Assembly (NCBI RefSeq): GCF_014138285.1
Contig: NZ_JACGXN010000003.1
Span: forward strand, 1 to 64,000
Source: Phyllobacterium myrsinacearum
GTDB lineage: Bacteria > Pseudomonadota > Alphaproteobacteria > Rhizobiales > Rhizobiaceae
Length of the DNA: 64,000 nt
Direction: 5' to 3'
Below, piece by piece: positions 35,632 to 44,655 of this stretch; within the stretch, counting starts at the first letter, position 1, and each line of letters starts with the position of its first letter. The translations under genes were made by a program, and so were the position numbers. The notes below the pieces were generated by a model that ran no database searches, was not told the DNA's origin, and saw only the letters and a list, made by a program, of their open reading frames with translations.

Positions 35632-37104
35632 ATGAGCAGTTTCAAAATCGCCATCATTGGCGCGGGCAGTGTGGGTTTCACAAAAAAGCTGTTCACTGAC
35701 ATTCTTTGCGTGCCAGAGTTCAGGGATATTGAATTTGCCCTGACTGACGTCAGCGAGCATAACCTCAAAATGATCAAGGCCATTCTTGATCGCATTGTCG
35801 AAGCCAATAACCTTCCGACACAGGTCACCGCCACAACGAACCGGCGCAAGGCCATAGAAGGCGCCCGCTACATCATCAATTGTGTACGGGTTGGCGGGCT
35901 CGAAGCCTATGCGGACGATATTCGTATTCCTTTGAAATACGGCATTGATCAATGTGTGGGTGATACGATCTGTGCCGGCGGCATCCTTTATGGACAGCGC
36001 AACATTCCTGTTATTCTTGACTTCTGCAAGGACATCCGCGAGGTCGCGGAACCCGGCGCAAAATTCCTCAACTATGCGAATCCCATGGCCATGAACACCT
36101 GGGCAGCCATAGAATATGGCAAGGTCGACACCATAGGACTTTGCCATGGAGTTCAGCACGGCGCCGAGCAGATCGCTGAAATTCTTGGTGCCAAGTCCAA
36201 GGACGAACTCGACTATATCTGCTCGGGCATCAATCATCAGACATGGTTCGTTGATATACGCCTGCGTGGCCGCAGGATTGGCAAGGCTGAGCTCATCTCC
36301 GCATTCGAGGCGCATCCTGTCTTTTCACAACAGGAAAAGCTGCGCATTGATGTTCTGAAGCGTTTCGGCGTCTATTCCACGGAAAGCAACGGTCATCTCT
36401 CGGAGTATCTGCCATGGTATCGCAAGCGTCCCGACGAAATCACCAAATGGATCGATATGTCCGACTGGATTCATGGCGAGACGGGGGGCTATCTCAGGTA
36501 TTCGACCGAAACAAGGAACTGGTTTGAAACCGAGTTCCCGCAATTCCTCGAAGCGGCTGCCAAGCCTATCGATCCGGCACGCCGTTCCAATGAACATGCA
36601 AGCCACATTCTGGAAGCCCTGGAAACCGGGCGCGTCTATCGCGGTCATTTCAATACCCGCAATACCGGAATTATCACCAATCTTCCGGCCGACGCGGTTA
36701 TTGAATCACCGGGTTTCGTTGACCGGTTCGGCATCAATATGGTCTCGGGCATCACATTGCCGGAAGCATGCGCTGCAACCTGCATTTCGTCCATCAATGT
36801 GCAACGAATGGCCGTCCATGCTGCCGTCAGCGGCGATATTGATCTCCTGAAACTCGCCGTTCTGCATGATCCTCTGGTTGGCGCTGTGTGTACGCCGGAA
36901 GAAGTCTGGCAGATGGTCGATGAAATGATCGTTGCTCAGGCCCAGTGGCTGCCGCAATACGCCCATGCGGTTGACGATGCAAAAGAGCGTCTGCGTCACA
37001 AGACCGTGGCAACACGTGAATGGAAAGGCGTTGCCAGTCGTGCAGTGCGGTCAATCGAGGAACTGAGAGCTGAAAAGGCATCGACGAAACAGGCCGTGAG
37101 GTAA
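35632..37104 (+). CDS. agaL1: Glycoside hydrolase family 4 alpha-galactosidase/alpha-glucosidase
   Basis: A 490-residue NAD+- and metal-dependent GH4 glycosidase. The Rossmann motif is IIGAGSVGFTKKLFTDIL (8-25). The Mn-binding Cys171-His172 (GLCHGVQ) and His202 (GINHQTWF) are intact, as is N150 in NYANPMAMNTW. GH4 enzymes oxidise C3 of the sugar transiently and cleave by elimination, so both anomers and several sugars are possible. With ABC genes of the agp type, an alpha-galactoside such as raffinose or melibiose is the likely substrate. The ATG at 35632 has GAGGG upstream. First gene of a six-gene operon. Confidence 0.82.
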   Translation: MSSFKIAIIGAGSVGFTKKLFTDILCVPEFRDIEFALTDVSEHNLKMIKAILDRIVEANNLPTQVTATTNRRKAIEGARYIINCVRVGGLEAYADDIRIPLKYGIDQCVGDTICAGGILYGQRNIPVILDFCKDIREVAEPGAKFLNYANPMAMNTWAAIEYGKVDTIGLCHGVQHGAEQIAEILGAKSKDELDYICSGINHQTWFVDIRLRGRRIGKAELISAFEAHPVFSQQEKLRIDVLKRFGVYSTESNGHLSEYLPWYRKRPDEITKWIDMSDWIHGETGGYLRYSTETRNWFETEFPQFLEAAAKPIDPARRSNEHASHILEALETGRVYRGHFNTRNTGIITNLPADAVIESPGFVDRFGINMVSGITLPEACAATCISSINVQRMAVHAAVSGDIDLLKLAVLHDPLVGAVCTPEEVWQMVDEMIVAQAQWLPQYAHAVDDAKERLRHKTVATREWKGVASRAVRSIEELRAEKASTKQAVR

Positions 37105-37181
37105 CTTTTCCGGCCGCTGTCCCCGTCTTGGAGGAGATGGGGTGGCGACAACAAGCTGGACCAAATCGAGAGGGAGAGACG

Positions 37182-39257
37182 ATGAGCCATTTTCGCTATT
37201 GGAATACACTCGCCATTGGCGTTTCTATGTTGGCCTTTCCGGCGCTGGCATCCGAGCCGACAGTCCCACCGGAACCGGCTTCGTTTAAAGCGCAGGCCCA
37301 AATCTCCTATGTGCCAAGGGACGCAATTCTCGAATTCAAAACCCTCCCCGTCTATCATGAACCGGACTGGGTCACTGAGAAATTTGTCAAACCCGGTAAG
37401 CTTCCAGCGGTCAAGGACCGGTTACCGAAAGAGCCGCTCGTCTACAAGACCGGTAATATGCCCGACGGCATCGGTGTCTACGGCGATACTTTGCGGCACG
37501 TCATTGGTGGTCGTCCGGAAGGCTGGAACTATAGCGGCGGCCAGTCACAGGGTTATGGCGGAATTGATATCGGCCTGTCTGAATGCCTGACACGAACAGC
37601 GCCACTTTTTCAGGTGGAAGCGACGGACGTCGAACCTTTGCCCAATCTGGCCAAGGGGTGGGAATGGTCACCGGATGGCCACACGCTGACCATGCATCTG
37701 ATTGAAGGTGCCAAATGGTCCGACGGCGTACCGTTCGATGCTGACGACGTCATGTTCTATTGGGATGACAATGTCATCGACTCGAATGTTTCCCCGCTCA
37801 ACGGCGCAACCCAGGAAACGTTTGGCGTCGGCACAACGCTGAAAAAGATTGACGCCTATACGGTCGAGTGGACCTTTAAGGAAGCGTTTCCTCGTCAATA
37901 TCTCTATGCCATGGCCTATGGAACATTCTGCCCCGGCCCCGCACATATCCTGAAAACAAAGCATCCGAAATATGCCAACACGACCTACGATCAATATAAG
38001 AACGGCTTCCCGCCAGAATACATGAATATGCCGGTCATGGGCGCCTGGGTTCCGGTTGAATACCGCCCTGATGACATCATCGTCATGCGCCGCAATCCCT
38101 ACTATTGGAAGGTTGACGAAGCAGGCAACCAACTGCCCTATGTCAATGAGATGCATTACAAACTCTCGACGTGGGCGGATCGTGACCTGCAGACCGTTGC
38201 AGGTTCGGCCGATTTCTCCAATCTGGAGCAGCCCGAAAACTTCGTGGAGTCGCTGAAACGCGCCGCCCAGGATAATGCGCCTGCCCGGCTCGCCTTTGGC
38301 CCGCGCTTGATCGGCTACAATCTTGACATGAATTTTTCGGCCAATGGTTGGGGTGCACCTGATGCGCGCGCTCAAGCCGTTCGTGAACTCAACCGCGACG
38401 AGCATTTTCGCAAAGCAGTCACCATGGCCATTGATCGGAAGAAGCTTGGTGAAGCACTCGTGAAAGGCCCGTTTACCGCGATCTATCCAGGCGGGCTGTC
38501 ATCGGCTACCAGCTTCTACGACCGGCAATCCACCGTCTACTACCCCTTTGATTTGGAAGGCGCGAAAGCTGAACTTGCCAAGGCTGGCCTGAAAGACACT
38601 GATGGTAATGGCATCGTAAATTTTCCGCCTGATAAGGCGGGAGGAAAAGATGTCGAAATCACCCTTCTTGTGAACAATGCCTATAGCACCGACAAGAACC
38701 TCGCCGAGGGTGTCATAGCGCAATTGGAAAAACTGGGGTTGCGCGTCATTCTTAACGCTCTCGATGGCAATCAAAGGGATGCCGCGAATTTCGGCGGGCG
38801 CTTTGACTGGATGATTCTCCGCAACAGATCCGAACTTGCCTCAGTGGTGCAAAATACCGAACAACTGGCACCAGTCGGGCCGCGCACAAGCTGGAATCAC
38901 CGTGCACCCGAAAATGGCCAGGTCGATCTGATGCCGTTCGAAGAAGAGATGGTGAAAATCGTCAACGCGTTCATCTCGAGTCAGGACAATGCCGAGCGGG
39001 CTGAACTGATGAAGCAATATCAGAGGATTTATACCACAAACGTCAACACCGTCGGGCTTACAGAATTTGCCGGGGCACTGGTCATCAACAAGCGCTTTTC
39101 CAACATTCCCTCCGGTGCGCCGATATTCATGTTCAACTGGGCTGAAGACGCCATTATCCGCGAGAGGGTTTTCGTCAAAGCCGACAAGCAGGGAAAGTTT
39201 GAACTGTTCCCTGAACAATTGCCCGGAAAGCCTGGTGGCCCCGGTCCTATGAACTGA
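37182..39257 (+). CDS. agpA: Alpha-galactoside ABC transporter binding protein (family 5, AgpA-like)
   Basis: A 691-residue periplasmic protein, much longer than the usual 530 of family-5 binding proteins, as is typical for AgpA-like sugar binders. The signal peptide is MSHFRYWNTLAIGVSMLAFPALA. About 90 extra residues (YVPRDAILEFKTLPVYHEPDW...) precede the family core RPEGWNYSGGQSQG, and further family blocks are WEWSPDGHTLTMHL, FDADDVMFYWDD and RRNPYYWKVDEAGNQLPYV. GGGAGAGACG precedes the ATG at 37182. Although related to oligopeptide binders, its context with two GH4 enzymes points to oligosaccharides. A stem-loop follows the stop. Confidence 0.85.
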   Translation: MSHFRYWNTLAIGVSMLAFPALASEPTVPPEPASFKAQAQISYVPRDAILEFKTLPVYHEPDWVTEKFVKPGKLPAVKDRLPKEPLVYKTGNMPDGIGVYGDTLRHVIGGRPEGWNYSGGQSQGYGGIDIGLSECLTRTAPLFQVEATDVEPLPNLAKGWEWSPDGHTLTMHLIEGAKWSDGVPFDADDVMFYWDDNVIDSNVSPLNGATQETFGVGTTLKKIDAYTVEWTFKEAFPRQYLYAMAYGTFCPGPAHILKTKHPKYANTTYDQYKNGFPPEYMNMPVMGAWVPVEYRPDDIIVMRRNPYYWKVDEAGNQLPYVNEMHYKLSTWADRDLQTVAGSADFSNLEQPENFVESLKRAAQDNAPARLAFGPRLIGYNLDMNFSANGWGAPDARAQAVRELNRDEHFRKAVTMAIDRKKLGEALVKGPFTAIYPGGLSSATSFYDRQSTVYYPFDLEGAKAELAKAGLKDTDGNGIVNFPPDKAGGKDVEITLLVNNAYSTDKNLAEGVIAQLEKLGLRVILNALDGNQRDAANFGGRFDWMILRNRSELASVVQNTEQLAPVGPRTSWNHRAPENGQVDLMPFEEEMVKIVNAFISSQDNAERAELMKQYQRIYTTNVNTVGLTEFAGALVINKRFSNIPSGAPIFMFNWAEDAIIRERVFVKADKQGKFELFPEQLPGKPGGPGPMN

Positions 39258-39279
39258 GCCTCCCAAGGACTCTGACATG

Positions 39280-39305
39280 ACCGGTCGCACTTCTGTGCGA
39301 CCGGT
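39280..39305 (+). other. Intercistronic stem-loop after the binding-protein gene
   Basis: A perfect 11-bp stem ACCGGTCGCAC / GTGCGACCGGT with a TTCT tetraloop stands 22 bases after the agpA stop and 77 before agpB. There is no T-run. It probably stabilises the upstream message and lowers read-through to the permease genes. Confidence 0.65.
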
Positions 39306-39382
39306 AAGACGAACCCAAAAGTCAATGGCATGAATATGTTCATGGCAGTTTTGAAACCAACACAAGAAAAGCGAACCGGCCC

Positions 39383-40393
39383 ATGTTACGATTCCTGCTT
39401 GTGCGTATCGCATCCGCCGTTCCGGTGCTGTTTGTTCTGAGCGTGGTGACCTTTGCCATCATTCAGGCACCTCCCGGCGACTACTCCGATTACATCCGGT
39501 CGCAACTGATGAACCAGGGTGGTGCATCTTTTGAAGCAGCCGACGCACAAGCGCAGGCGTATCGTGTTGCCAATGGTCTGGATAAGCCGCTGCCCGTGCA
39601 ATACGTAAACTGGGTCGTAGGTATGGTGACCCGAGGAGATTTTGGCCACAGCCTGTTTTACAACAAACCGGTTGCCGATGTGGTTGGAGAGCGGCTACCA
39701 CGTACGCTTCTCCTCGCCCTCACATGCCATATCCTCGCGTCGATTATCGGGATCAGTTTCGGGATATTGGCTGCCACACGGCAATATTCGTGGGTCGACA
39801 GCCTGCTCTCCGGCATATCATTCCTTGGCATGACCGTTCCAAGGTTCCTGATGGCGCTCATCATCGTTTACATCATGGTGTTTCATTTCAATGTGTCGGA
39901 GATCGGCAGTTTTAATTCACCGCGTTATGGCGGAGCACCGTGGTCCTGGGGCAAGTTTGTTGATCTCGTCCAGCATGTCTGGCCTGTCGTTGCCATCGCA
40001 ACATTTGGCGGGCTCGCTTACAACATGCGTGTGATGCGCGGCAATCTGCTCGATACACTCAATGCACAGTATGTTGAAACGGCCCGCGCAAAGGGCCTGA
40101 GCGAAGGCGCGGTTATCATGCGCCATGCCGTACCCAACGCACTCCATCCGTTGATCATGTATCAGGGTGTCGTCCTGCCATATATGCTGACCGGAGAGAT
40201 CGAAACCGCGATTATCTTTACTTTGCCGACGGTCGGCCCTGCGATCGTCGGATCCATGTGGGTGGGTGATGTCTATGTAACGGCAACCTTCATGCTGGTG
40301 CTGTCAGCAACACTTATTGTCGGCAACATCATTGCAGACGTTCTGCTCGCTCTCATGGATCCTCGTGTCCGTCAGTATGGGGAGGCGCGGTGA
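39383..40393 (+). CDS. agpB: Alpha-galactoside ABC transporter permease (DppB type)
   Basis: A 336-residue inner-membrane permease with six helices. The N-terminus MLRFLLVRIASAVPVLFVLSVVTFAIIQAPPGDY is the classic DppB/OppB start. The EAA loop is ETARAKGLSEGAVIMRHAVPNALHPLI. It ends by overlapping the start of the second permease. Part of the alpha-galactoside importer. Confidence 0.92.
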   Translation: MLRFLLVRIASAVPVLFVLSVVTFAIIQAPPGDYSDYIRSQLMNQGGASFEAADAQAQAYRVANGLDKPLPVQYVNWVVGMVTRGDFGHSLFYNKPVADVVGERLPRTLLLALTCHILASIIGISFGILAATRQYSWVDSLLSGISFLGMTVPRFLMALIIVYIMVFHFNVSEIGSFNSPRYGGAPWSWGKFVDLVQHVWPVVAIATFGGLAYNMRVMRGNLLDTLNAQYVETARAKGLSEGAVIMRHAVPNALHPLIMYQGVVLPYMLTGEIETAIIFTLPTVGPAIVGSMWVGDVYVTATFMLVLSATLIVGNIIADVLLALMDPRVRQYGEAR

Positions 40394-41520
40394 TGCAAAT
40401 CCAGATAAAGCCACCAGTCCCGGCAGTGGAAATAACCCAAAGCAAACATGGCAATGAAAGCTATTCCGCGCTCGTCTGGCGACGTCTGAAGCGCTCATGG
40501 ACAGGTATGATCGGACTTGTTCTGGTCTGCATGCTGCTTGCCATGGCCATTTTTGCGGGTTTCTTTGCACCCGTTGATCCCATGCAGACAGAAATTGGAT
40601 TTGCACCACCCGAAGCTGTGCGTTTCTTTGACAAGGACGGAAATTTCAATTTACGCCCGCGCACCTATCCGATCACCGAGACCGACGAACTTGACCCCGT
40701 GACATTCCAGCCCGTGGTCGGTCCAGACTATGACAATCCACGGCGGTTGGGGTTTTTCGTCAAAGGCTTTGAATATAAGCTTCTCGGTATAATCCCGACG
40801 GACCGGCATTTCTTCGGCACGATCGACGGGCAGTCTGTGCATCTCCTGGGAACGGACAAATTTGGTCGAGACGTTCTTTCCCGGGCTATTTACGGCTCGC
40901 GTATCTCGCTGATGATCGCCTTGATAGTCGTTTCCATCGTTACGGTTGTCGGCACGACTGTGGGGCTGGTATCAGGCTATTTCGGCGGAAGATTTGACGC
41001 ATGGGCACAGCGTTTTGTCGATCTGGTTTTGGCGTTTCCGCAACTCCCGCTTTATCTGGCACTCAGCTCGCTTATACCCGTAACCGCTCCAACAAGTATT
41101 TTTCTTGGCTTTGTCATCATCGTCATGTCGGCGCTTGGCTGGGCACAGATGTCGCGCGAAGTCCGCGGCAAGACGCTGGCACTTGCCCGCATCGAATATG
41201 TGCGCGCGGCACTGGCGGTAGGCGCTTCCGACAAACGCATTATTTTTCAGCATATTTTTCCCAATGTCATGAGCCATGTGATCGTTGCTGTCACCATTGC
41301 AATCCCGCAGATCGTCCTTCTGGAATCCTTCCTCGGCTTTCTCGGATTTGCCGTGAAACCTCCGCTTATCTCCTGGGGCTTGATGCTGCAGGACACAGCG
41401 ACCTACTCCGTCATCGGGTCCTATCCATGGATTCTTACCCCTGTCGCCTTCGTGCTTCTCACAGTCTTTGCATTCAATGCTCTGGGCGATGGTTTGCGCG
41501 ACGCCGTTGACCCTTACTGA
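40393..41520 (+). CDS. agpC: Alpha-galactoside ABC transporter permease (DppC type) with enlarged periplasmic loop
   Basis: A 375-residue DppC-like permease. The first helix (RSWTGMIGLVLVCMLLAMAIFAGFF) is followed by about 95 residues of periplasmic loop before the family block HLLGTDKFGRDVLSRAIYGSR, where ordinary DppC proteins have about 30. The loop has RTYPITETDELDPVTFQ and a second amphipathic part (GFFVKGFEYKLLGIIP). The EAA loop is EYVRAALAVGASDKRIIFQHIFPNVMSHVI. A GTG at 40390 overlaps the agpB stop; the ATG at 40393 has GGGGAGG at a better distance. Confidence 0.9.
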   Translation: MQIQIKPPVPAVEITQSKHGNESYSALVWRRLKRSWTGMIGLVLVCMLLAMAIFAGFFAPVDPMQTEIGFAPPEAVRFFDKDGNFNLRPRTYPITETDELDPVTFQPVVGPDYDNPRRLGFFVKGFEYKLLGIIPTDRHFFGTIDGQSVHLLGTDKFGRDVLSRAIYGSRISLMIALIVVSIVTVVGTTVGLVSGYFGGRFDAWAQRFVDLVLAFPQLPLYLALSSLIPVTAPTSIFLGFVIIVMSALGWAQMSREVRGKTLALARIEYVRAALAVGASDKRIIFQHIFPNVMSHVIVAVTIAIPQIVLLESFLGFLGFAVKPPLISWGLMLQDTATYSVIGSYPWILTPVAFVLLTVFAFNALGDGLRDAVDPY

Positions 41521-41531
41521 GGCTAAAAACG

Positions 41532-43202
41532 ATGCTCACACAGGAACCAGACACTATGGCACCCCAACGACGGCTGGATAGTGCTGTCCATACAGACAAC
41601 CCGATTATCGATGCCCGTCATGTCGCGGTCCGCTTCAAAGTGGAAGACGGCGTCGTCGACGCCGTCAAGGATGTCTCGTTTCAACTTTACCGCGGCGAGA
41701 CGATTGCAATCGTCGGTGAATCCGGATCGGGAAAATCGGTAACAGCTCGCACGATCATGGGACTCCTGACAAAGCGTGCCGCCGTGTCGGGGGAATCGAA
41801 GGTCGACTACGATGGCAAGGATATCCTGAAGTTCTCAAGCCGGGCACGGCGCGCGCTGCGCGGCAATCGCATGTCCATGATCTTTCAGGAACCGATGAGC
41901 TCGCTGAACCCGATTTATACGGTCGGCAGCCAGATCGTTGAAGCCATTCGCGTGCACCAGCGCATCAGCAGACGCGAGGCGCAAAAGCGCGCGCTGGACC
42001 TGTTGATACAGGTGCAGATTCCCGATCCGGAATCCCGCCTCAATCAATATCCGCATCAGCTTTCCGGCGGTCAGCGCCAGCGTGTCATGATTGCCATGGC
42101 TCTTGCAAACAACCCTGACGTGCTGATTGCCGACGAGCCGACAACCGCACTCGACGTAACGGTGCAGGCCCAAATCCTCAACCTCATCCGCGACCTGCAG
42201 AAGCGGCTCGGAATGGCCGTTATTCTCATTACTCACGATCTCACCGTCGTCAGGCAATTTTCCGATTATGTCTACGTTATGCAGCACGGCGAGGTGAAAG
42301 AGCACAACACGACAGCAGCGCTCTTTGCCGCTCCCCGTCATCCCTATACATGCCATCTTCTTGGATCAGAGCCGAAAGGTCAGGCCAACCCAATGCCACC
42401 AGAATGCGAAGCCATTCTCCAAGGCAAGTCTGTGCGGGTGACGTACATGCTGAAACGCGGCGGCTTCTTCAAGCCGCAATTGCACGAACTTGTGGCTGTC
42501 GACAGTCTCAGTCTGGAACTCCACAAGCATGAGACGCTGGGTATCGTCGGCGAATCCGGGTCGGGAAAGACGACTTTCGGTCAGGCGCTGGTGCGGCTCA
42601 TCCATACGGATAGCGGCGAGATCTATTTCGACCGGCAGCCGATCCACAAGAAGTCCCGTGTTGAAATGCGGCCACTGCGTTCACGTATGCAGATCGTGTT
42701 TCAGGATCCGTTTTCCTCACTCAATCCACGCATGTCCATCGGGCAAATCATCGAGGAAGGGCTTGTTATCAACGGGATCGGCGTGAACCGGGCAGATCGT
42801 CTTGACCGCGTTCAGGAAGCTCTGGCGAGCGCCGGGATGCCTCACAATATTCTATCCCGCTTCCCACACGAGTTTTCCGGCGGTCAACGCCAGCGGATCG
42901 CCATTGCGCGTGCGATAGCACTTGAACCGGAATTCATTCTTCTCGACGAACCGACATCAGCACTTGATCTGTCGGTTCAGGCGCAAATCATCGATCTGTT
43001 GCGCAAGCTGCAAGATGATCGCGGCCTTAGTTACCTGTTCATTTCTCACGATCTGAAAGTGGTTCGTGCTCTTTGCCACCGTGTCATGGTGATGCAGCAC
43101 GGCAAGATCGTCGAGGAAGGTCCCGTCAATGACGTTTTGTTCCATCCCAAGACCGCCTACACTGAACGGCTTGTCAAAGCCGCCTTCGAGGTAGCCGCAT
43201 AA
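41532..43202 (+). CDS. agpD: Fused double ABC ATPase of the alpha-galactoside importer (DppD-DppF in one chain)
   Basis: A 556-residue protein with two complete ATP-binding cassettes. Domain 1 has Walker A GESGSGKS at 62-69, signature [15 protein letters not shown] and Walker B LIADEP. Domain 2 has Walker A GESGSGKT near residue 340, signature [15 protein letters not shown] and Walker B ILLDEP. The linker after the first domain carries the oligopeptide-type [14 protein letters not shown] block. All motifs needed for hydrolysis are intact in both halves. It energises the agpBC permeases, so no separate ATPase is needed. It starts 11 bases after agpC. Confidence 0.93.
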   Translation: MLTQEPDTMAPQRRLDSAVHTDNPIIDARHVAVRFKVEDGVVDAVKDVSFQLYRGETIAIVGESGSGKSVTARTIMGLLTKRAAVSGESKVDYDGKDILKFSSRARRALRGNRMSMIFQEPMSSLNPIYTVGSQIVEAIRVHQRISRREAQKRALDLLIQVQIPDPESRLNQYPHQLSGGQRQRVMIAMALANNPDVLIADEPTTALDVTVQAQILNLIRDLQKRLGMAVILITHDLTVVRQFSDYVYVMQHGEVKEHNTTAALFAAPRHPYTCHLLGSEPKGQANPMPPECEAILQGKSVRVTYMLKRGGFFKPQLHELVAVDSLSLELHKHETLGIVGESGSGKTTFGQALVRLIHTDSGEIYFDRQPIHKKSRVEMRPLRSRMQIVFQDPFSSLNPRMSIGQIIEEGLVINGIGVNRADRLDRVQEALASAGMPHNILSRFPHEFSGGQRQRIAIARAIALEPEFILLDEPTSALDLSVQAQIIDLLRKLQDDRGLSYLFISHDLKVVRALCHRVMVMQHGKIVEEGPVNDVLFHPKTAYTERLVKAAFEVAA

Positions 43203-43219
43203 TCCTCCCGGAGATTGTC

Positions 43220-44593
43220 ATGTCAAAACAACCCAAAGTCACCTTTATCGGAGCCGGATCCACCGTCTTCATGAAAAACATCATCGGCGATATTTTGCAG
43301 CGTCCGGCACTTTCAGGTGCGAAGATCGCTCTGATGGACATCAACCCGCAACGTCTGGCCGAGAGTGCGATCGTCGCTGGCAAGCTTGCAAAAACACTCA
43401 ACGCCAAAGCCGTTATTGAAACGCATACGGACCGTCGGCGCGCGCTCGAGAAAGCCGACTTTGTCGTGGTTGCTTTTCAAATCGGCGGGTATGAACCTTG
43501 CACCGTCACGGATTTCGAAGTTCCGAAAAAATACGGCCTGCGCCAGACCATTGCCGACACCCTTGGCGTTGGTGGGATCATGCGCGGACTGCGGACTGTG
43601 CCGCATCTGTGGGCTATCTGCGAAGACATGCTTGCCGTCTGCCCGCAGGCCATTCTGCTGCAATATGTGAACCCCATGGCAATCAACACATGGGCGATTT
43701 CTGAAAAATATCCGACCATCCGTCAGGTCGGCCTCTGTCACTCTGTACAGGGTACTGCAGGTGAGCTTGCACGCGACCTCGACATTCCGATCGAGGAAAT
43801 CCGCTACCGCGCAGCGGGCATCAACCATATGGCTTTCTACTTGCAGTTCGAGCATCAGCAGCCTGATGGCAGCTATCGTGACCTCTATCCGGACCTTGTG
43901 CAAGGATATCGCGAGGGACGGTTCCCGAAACCCAGCCACTGGAACCCGCGCTGCCCGAACAAGGTGCGTTATGAGATGCTGACACGGCTCGGCTATTTCG
44001 TGACGGAGAGCTCAGAACACTTCGCGGAGTACACGCCCTATTTCATCAAGGAAGGCCGCGAGGATCTCATCGAAAAATTTGGCATTCCGCTGGATGAATA
44101 TCCAAAACGCTGCATCGAGCAGATTGAACGCTGGAAGGGACAGGCCGAAACCTATGCCAAAGCGGACACCATAGAAGTGACCGAAAGCCGCGAATATGCC
44201 TCGTCCATCATGAATTCAGTGTGGACCGGTGAACCATCTGTCATTTACGGGAATGTACGCAACAATGGCTGCATCACGTCCCTGCCCGCCAATTGTGCTG
44301 CAGAAGTACCGTGCCTCGTCGATGCGTCAGGTATCCAACCGACCTACGTCGGCGCATTGCCGCCACAACTCACCGCCCTTATCCGCACGAACATCAACGT
44401 GCAGGAACTGACTGTTCAGGCGTTGGTGACCGAGAACCGGGAGCATATCTATCATGCGGCGATGATGGATCCCCATACTGCCGCCGAACTTGATCTCGAT
44501 CAGATATGGTCACTCGTGGATGATCTCCTTGCAGCGCATGGTGATTGGCTTCCGGCATGGGCCCGCGGTCCCAGAAAGGTGCAGGCTGCATAA
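43220..44593 (+). CDS. agaL2: Glycoside hydrolase family 4 alpha-galactosidase (MelA type)
   Basis: A 457-residue GH4 enzyme very similar in layout to E. coli MelA (451 residues). It shows VTFIGAGSTVFMKNIIGDIL, VVVAFQIGGYEPCTVTDFEVPKKYGL, metal-binding C173-H174 (GLCHSVQGTAGELARDL) and H203 (AAGINHMAFYLQFE), and N151 in YVNPMAINTW. This makes alpha-galactosidase the best call. It needs NAD+ and Mn2+. The first GH4 gene of the operon is of a different subgroup, so the two probably differ in substrate. GGAG precedes the ATG; it starts 17 bases after agpD and ends the operon. Confidence 0.88.
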   Translation: MSKQPKVTFIGAGSTVFMKNIIGDILQRPALSGAKIALMDINPQRLAESAIVAGKLAKTLNAKAVIETHTDRRRALEKADFVVVAFQIGGYEPCTVTDFEVPKKYGLRQTIADTLGVGGIMRGLRTVPHLWAICEDMLAVCPQAILLQYVNPMAINTWAISEKYPTIRQVGLCHSVQGTAGELARDLDIPIEEIRYRAAGINHMAFYLQFEHQQPDGSYRDLYPDLVQGYREGRFPKPSHWNPRCPNKVRYEMLTRLGYFVTESSEHFAEYTPYFIKEGREDLIEKFGIPLDEYPKRCIEQIERWKGQAETYAKADTIEVTESREYASSIMNSVWTGEPSVIYGNVRNNGCITSLPANCAAEVPCLVDASGIQPTYVGALPPQLTALIRTNINVQELTVQALVTENREHIYHAAMMDPHTAAELDLDQIWSLVDDLLAAHGDWLPAWARGPRKVQAA

Positions 44594-44607
44594 TCTGCAC
44601 ATGATGC

Positions 44608-44641
44608 AATCAGCCCGATGCCTTCAGATATCGGGCTGATT
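44608..44641. terminator. Stem-loop between the agp operon and the convergent hydrolase gene
   Basis: A perfect 12-bp stem AATCAGCCCGAT / ATCGGGCTGATT with a 10-base loop lies between two convergent stops. No long T-run follows on either strand; it probably serves both directions as a terminator. Confidence 0.65.
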
Positions 44642-44655
44642 ATAAACGGCTATGC

